A DNA stretch of 64,000 nucleotides from Flavobacterium aquicola (GTDB lineage: Bacteria > Bacteroidota > Bacteroidia > Flavobacteriales > Flavobacteriaceae): the NCBI RefSeq assembly GCF_003385115.1, contig NZ_QUNI01000005.1, positions 314,446-378,445 of the forward strand, in the 5' to 3' direction. A model generated the notes under the pieces. It saw nothing but the letters and a program-made list of their open reading frames with translations. It was not told the DNA's origin and searched no databases. A program made the position numbers and the translations under genes. Positions 62,372 through 64,000 of this stretch are shown piece by piece; the stretch's first letter is position 1, and each line of letters begins with the position of its first letter.

Positions 62372-63178
62372 TTAAAAACGATTATCGCCATCCAAAAGAT
62401 TGCCTAATCCTCCGAGTAAACTTCCTTCGTCACGGCTGTTTCCGCCTGACCTTGGTGCCGATGCGATGATTCTGTCCGCCAGTCTAGAGAAAGGTAATGA
62501 CTGAATATAAACCGTTCCGGGACCGCGAAGTGTGGCATAAAACAATCCTTCGCCACCAAAAATAGAGTTCTTGATGCCACCTATAAATTCGATATCATAA
62601 TCGACATCTTTGGTAAAACCAATGATACAGCCGGTATCGACTTTTAGGACTTCGCCGTGTTTTAATTCCTTTTTTGCCATCGTGCCACCAGAATGAACGA
62701 AAGCCATCCCGTCTCCTTCTATTTTTTGCATGATGAAACCTTCACCGCCAAAAAGACCTCGGCCAAGTTTTTGGGAGAATTCAATTCCAACCGAAACGCC
62801 TTTGGCAGCGCACAGAAAAGAACTTTTTTGACAGATAAATTTCCCTTGAAACTGCGTTAAATCAATAGGGAGGATTTTGCCGGGATATGGCGAGGCAAAC
62901 GAAACTTTGCTTTTGGTATTTCCTTGGTTCATAAAGGCTGTCATGAACAAGCTTTCGCCGGTAAGGACTCTTTTTCCGGCATTCAAAAGCTGGCCAAACA
63001 AACCTGAACTTGCCTGCTGTGCGGATCCGTCTCCAAAAATGGTTTCCATTTTGATATTGTTTTCCATCATCATGAAACTGCCTGCTTCGGCAACTACAAT
63101 TTCCTGCGGATCCAATTCTATTTCCACATACTGCATTTCTTCTCCAAATATCTGATAATCTATTTCGTGTGCTCGCAT
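62372..63178 (-). CDS. AIM24/TIGR00266-family protein
   Basis: 268 residues, all-beta. Conserved features: EIDYQIFGEEMQYVEIELDPQE at the start, GLFGGEGFIMQKIEGDG, AFVHSGGTMAKKEL, the repeated FGGEGLFYATL and the Arg-rich LADRII..APRSGG tail. Function unknown; relatives include mitochondrial AIM24 and bacterial 'TIGR00266' proteins, often membrane-associated. It lies on the minus strand behind the aminopeptidase gene, from which it is separated by a terminator. Confidence 0.9.
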   Translation of the reverse strand: MRAHEIDYQIFGEEMQYVEIELDPQEIVVAEAGSFMMMENNIKMETIFGDGSAQQASSGLFGQLLNAGKRVLTGESLFMTAFMNQGNTKSKVSFASPYPGKILPIDLTQFQGKFICQKSSFLCAAKGVSVGIEFSQKLGRGLFGGEGFIMQKIEGDGMAFVHSGGTMAKKELKHGEVLKVDTGCIIGFTKDVDYDIEFIGGIKNSIFGGEGLFYATLRGPGTVYIQSLPFSRLADRIIASAPRSGGNSRDEGSLLGGLGNLLDGDNRF

Positions 63179-63254
63179 GATTTTTTTTTTTTATTTTTCA
63201 GTATAAGTCGGATGGGAGTTTGGAATGTTACAAATGGGAATGTGAATTTTGTCG

Positions 63255-63290
63255 TAAAAAAAACGGCTCACATAATTGCGAGCCGTTTTA
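63255..63290 (-). terminator. Terminator of the Xaa-Pro aminopeptidase gene
   Basis: AAAACGGCTC/GAGCCGTTTT, 10-bp stem, 10-base loop; an 8-T run follows on the minus strand. Confidence 0.9.
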
Positions 63291-63312
63291 TCTGTGTTCT
63301 TTTTTCTCTAAA

Positions 63313-64000
63313 CTAAGAATTCATCAAACTCTCAATTTCGTCAACCTCAATCGGAATGTTTCTCATTAAGTTAAAAGGTTCTCCTTTTTCCTGAACAACA
63401 ACATTATCTTCCAGTCGGATTCCGAAACCTTCTGCTGGAATATAAATTCCAGGTTCAACCGTGAAGACCATATTGGCTTTCATTGATTCGTGTAAAAGTC
63501 CATAATCATGCGTGTCCAAGCCCATGTGGTGCGATGTTCCGTGCATGAAATATTTTTTGTAAGCAGGCCATTCTGGGTTCTCATTCTGTACATCGGCTTT
63601 GTCAATCAATCCTAAACCAAGTAATTCTGAAGTCATGATTTTACCAACTTCTACATGGTATTGTTTCCACAACGTCCCCGGAGTCAGCATTTTTGTAGCT
63701 TCGTTTTTAACACGCAAAACAGCATTGTAAACTGCTTTTTGCCTGTCAGAATAACGCCCCGAAACTGGAATTGTTCTGGTTAAATCACTTGAATAATTGG
63801 CATATTCGGCTGCAACATCTAGTAAAATTAAATCACCCGCTTTGCATTGCTGGTTGTTTTCGATGTAATGCAAAACGTTGGCATTATTCCCAGAAGCAAT
63901 AATCGGCGTGTAAGCAAAACCTTTAGATCGGTTGCGAATGAACTCGTGAATCAATTCGGCTTCGATTTCGTATTCGGTTACGTTTGGTTTTACAAAAGAC
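63313..64000 (-). CDS. Aminopeptidase P family (M24B) protein, 5' part beyond window
   Basis: Removes N-terminal residues next to proline. Only the last 229 codons are visible; the frame is open to the right edge with VKPNVTEYEIEAELIHEF as expected upstream. Metal ligands: two Asp in LDVAAEYANYSSDLTRT, His in GTSHHMGLDTHD, Glu in VEPGIYIP and Glu in RLEDNVVV. Creatinase/prolidase fold complete at the C-terminus. Probably manganese-dependent, cytoplasmic. Ends at a strong terminator. Confidence 0.93.
   Translation of the reverse strand, partial: SFVKPNVTEYEIEAELIHEFIRNRSKGFAYTPIIASGNNANVLHYIENNQQCKAGDLILLDVAAEYANYSSDLTRTIPVSGRYSDRQKAVYNAVLRVKNEATKMLTPGTLWKQYHVEVGKIMTSELLGLGLIDKADVQNENPEWPAYKKYFMHGTSHHMGLDTHDYGLLHESMKANMVFTVEPGIYIPAEGFGIRLEDNVVVQEKGEPFNLMRNIPIEVDEIESLMNS

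Overview
This window looks like chromosomal DNA of a Flavobacterium or close relative (Bacteroidota, Flavobacteriaceae). The evidence is AT-rich intergenic DNA, promoters with the Bacteroidota TAnnTTTG -7 box (several with TTG about 19 to 21 bases upstream), a SusC/RagA-like TonB-dependent receptor, an OmpA with thrombospondin type 3 repeats, a 1136-residue type 2 isoleucyl-tRNA synthetase, and tyrosine/tryptophan catabolic genes typical of the group. No rRNA or CRISPR array was seen.

Layout. 1-3.5 kb (minus): the 5' end of a contractile injection system operon (DUF4255 protein, unknown 281-residue protein, tail sheath cut by the window edge). 3.9-8.5 kb: ileS, a DksA-like protein and lspA. 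8.5-12.3 kb (minus): small lipoprotein, 5-formyl-THF cyclo-ligase, PLP decarboxylase, an aspartoacylase-family peptidase and a hypothetical gene. 12.7-16.7 kb: uvrC and a patatin/barrel outer-membrane protein. 17-22.8 kb: hmgA, HPPD, a candidate small RNA, a DUF3108 protein, tryptophan 2,3-dioxygenase and an M23 peptidase. 22.9-30.5 kb: pgi, TonB receptor, a small membrane protein, RlpA-like protein, CYTH protein (minus) and dinB. 30.5-34.7 kb (minus): circularly permuted ATP-grasp / alpha-E / transglutaminase operon with two small ORFs inside it.

35-48.5 kb is an accessory island. Its left end carries a broken vsr-like gene, a tRNA-3'-end-like sequence and a terminase-small-subunit-like gene. 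It continues with DUF488, a small serine recombinase, an XRE regulator with a 19-bp palindromic operator, a membrane protein, a 1221-residue nuclease-like/STAND-like NTPase, an AAA ATPase plus subtilase pair matching the IetAS defence architecture, a possible regulator, a 53-residue ORF and a large serine recombinase. The last codons of that recombinase are antisense to a tRNA-Asn gene, so the island is most simply an integrative element at tRNA-Asn carrying anti-phage genes. Two identical tandem tRNA-Asn genes follow.

48.7-64 kb: rseP (minus), an AddA-like helicase-nuclease, kbl, ompA, an AddB-like nuclease, a small membrane protein and coupled ABC ATPase, an alpha/beta hydrolase, a solitary AbiH abortive-infection gene, an AIM24-family protein and the 3' part of an Xaa-Pro aminopeptidase gene.

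The most notable observations are: a GXHH instead of HXGH signature in IleRS, a configuration linked to extreme mupirocin resistance; the defence island with its two NTPase systems; small ORFs and a strong hairpin inside the ATP-grasp operon; a promoter-plus-terminator unit that looks like an undescribed small RNA; and two copies of a dispersed repeat with conserved flanks and a changing central hairpin. All functions are read from the sequence without database searches.
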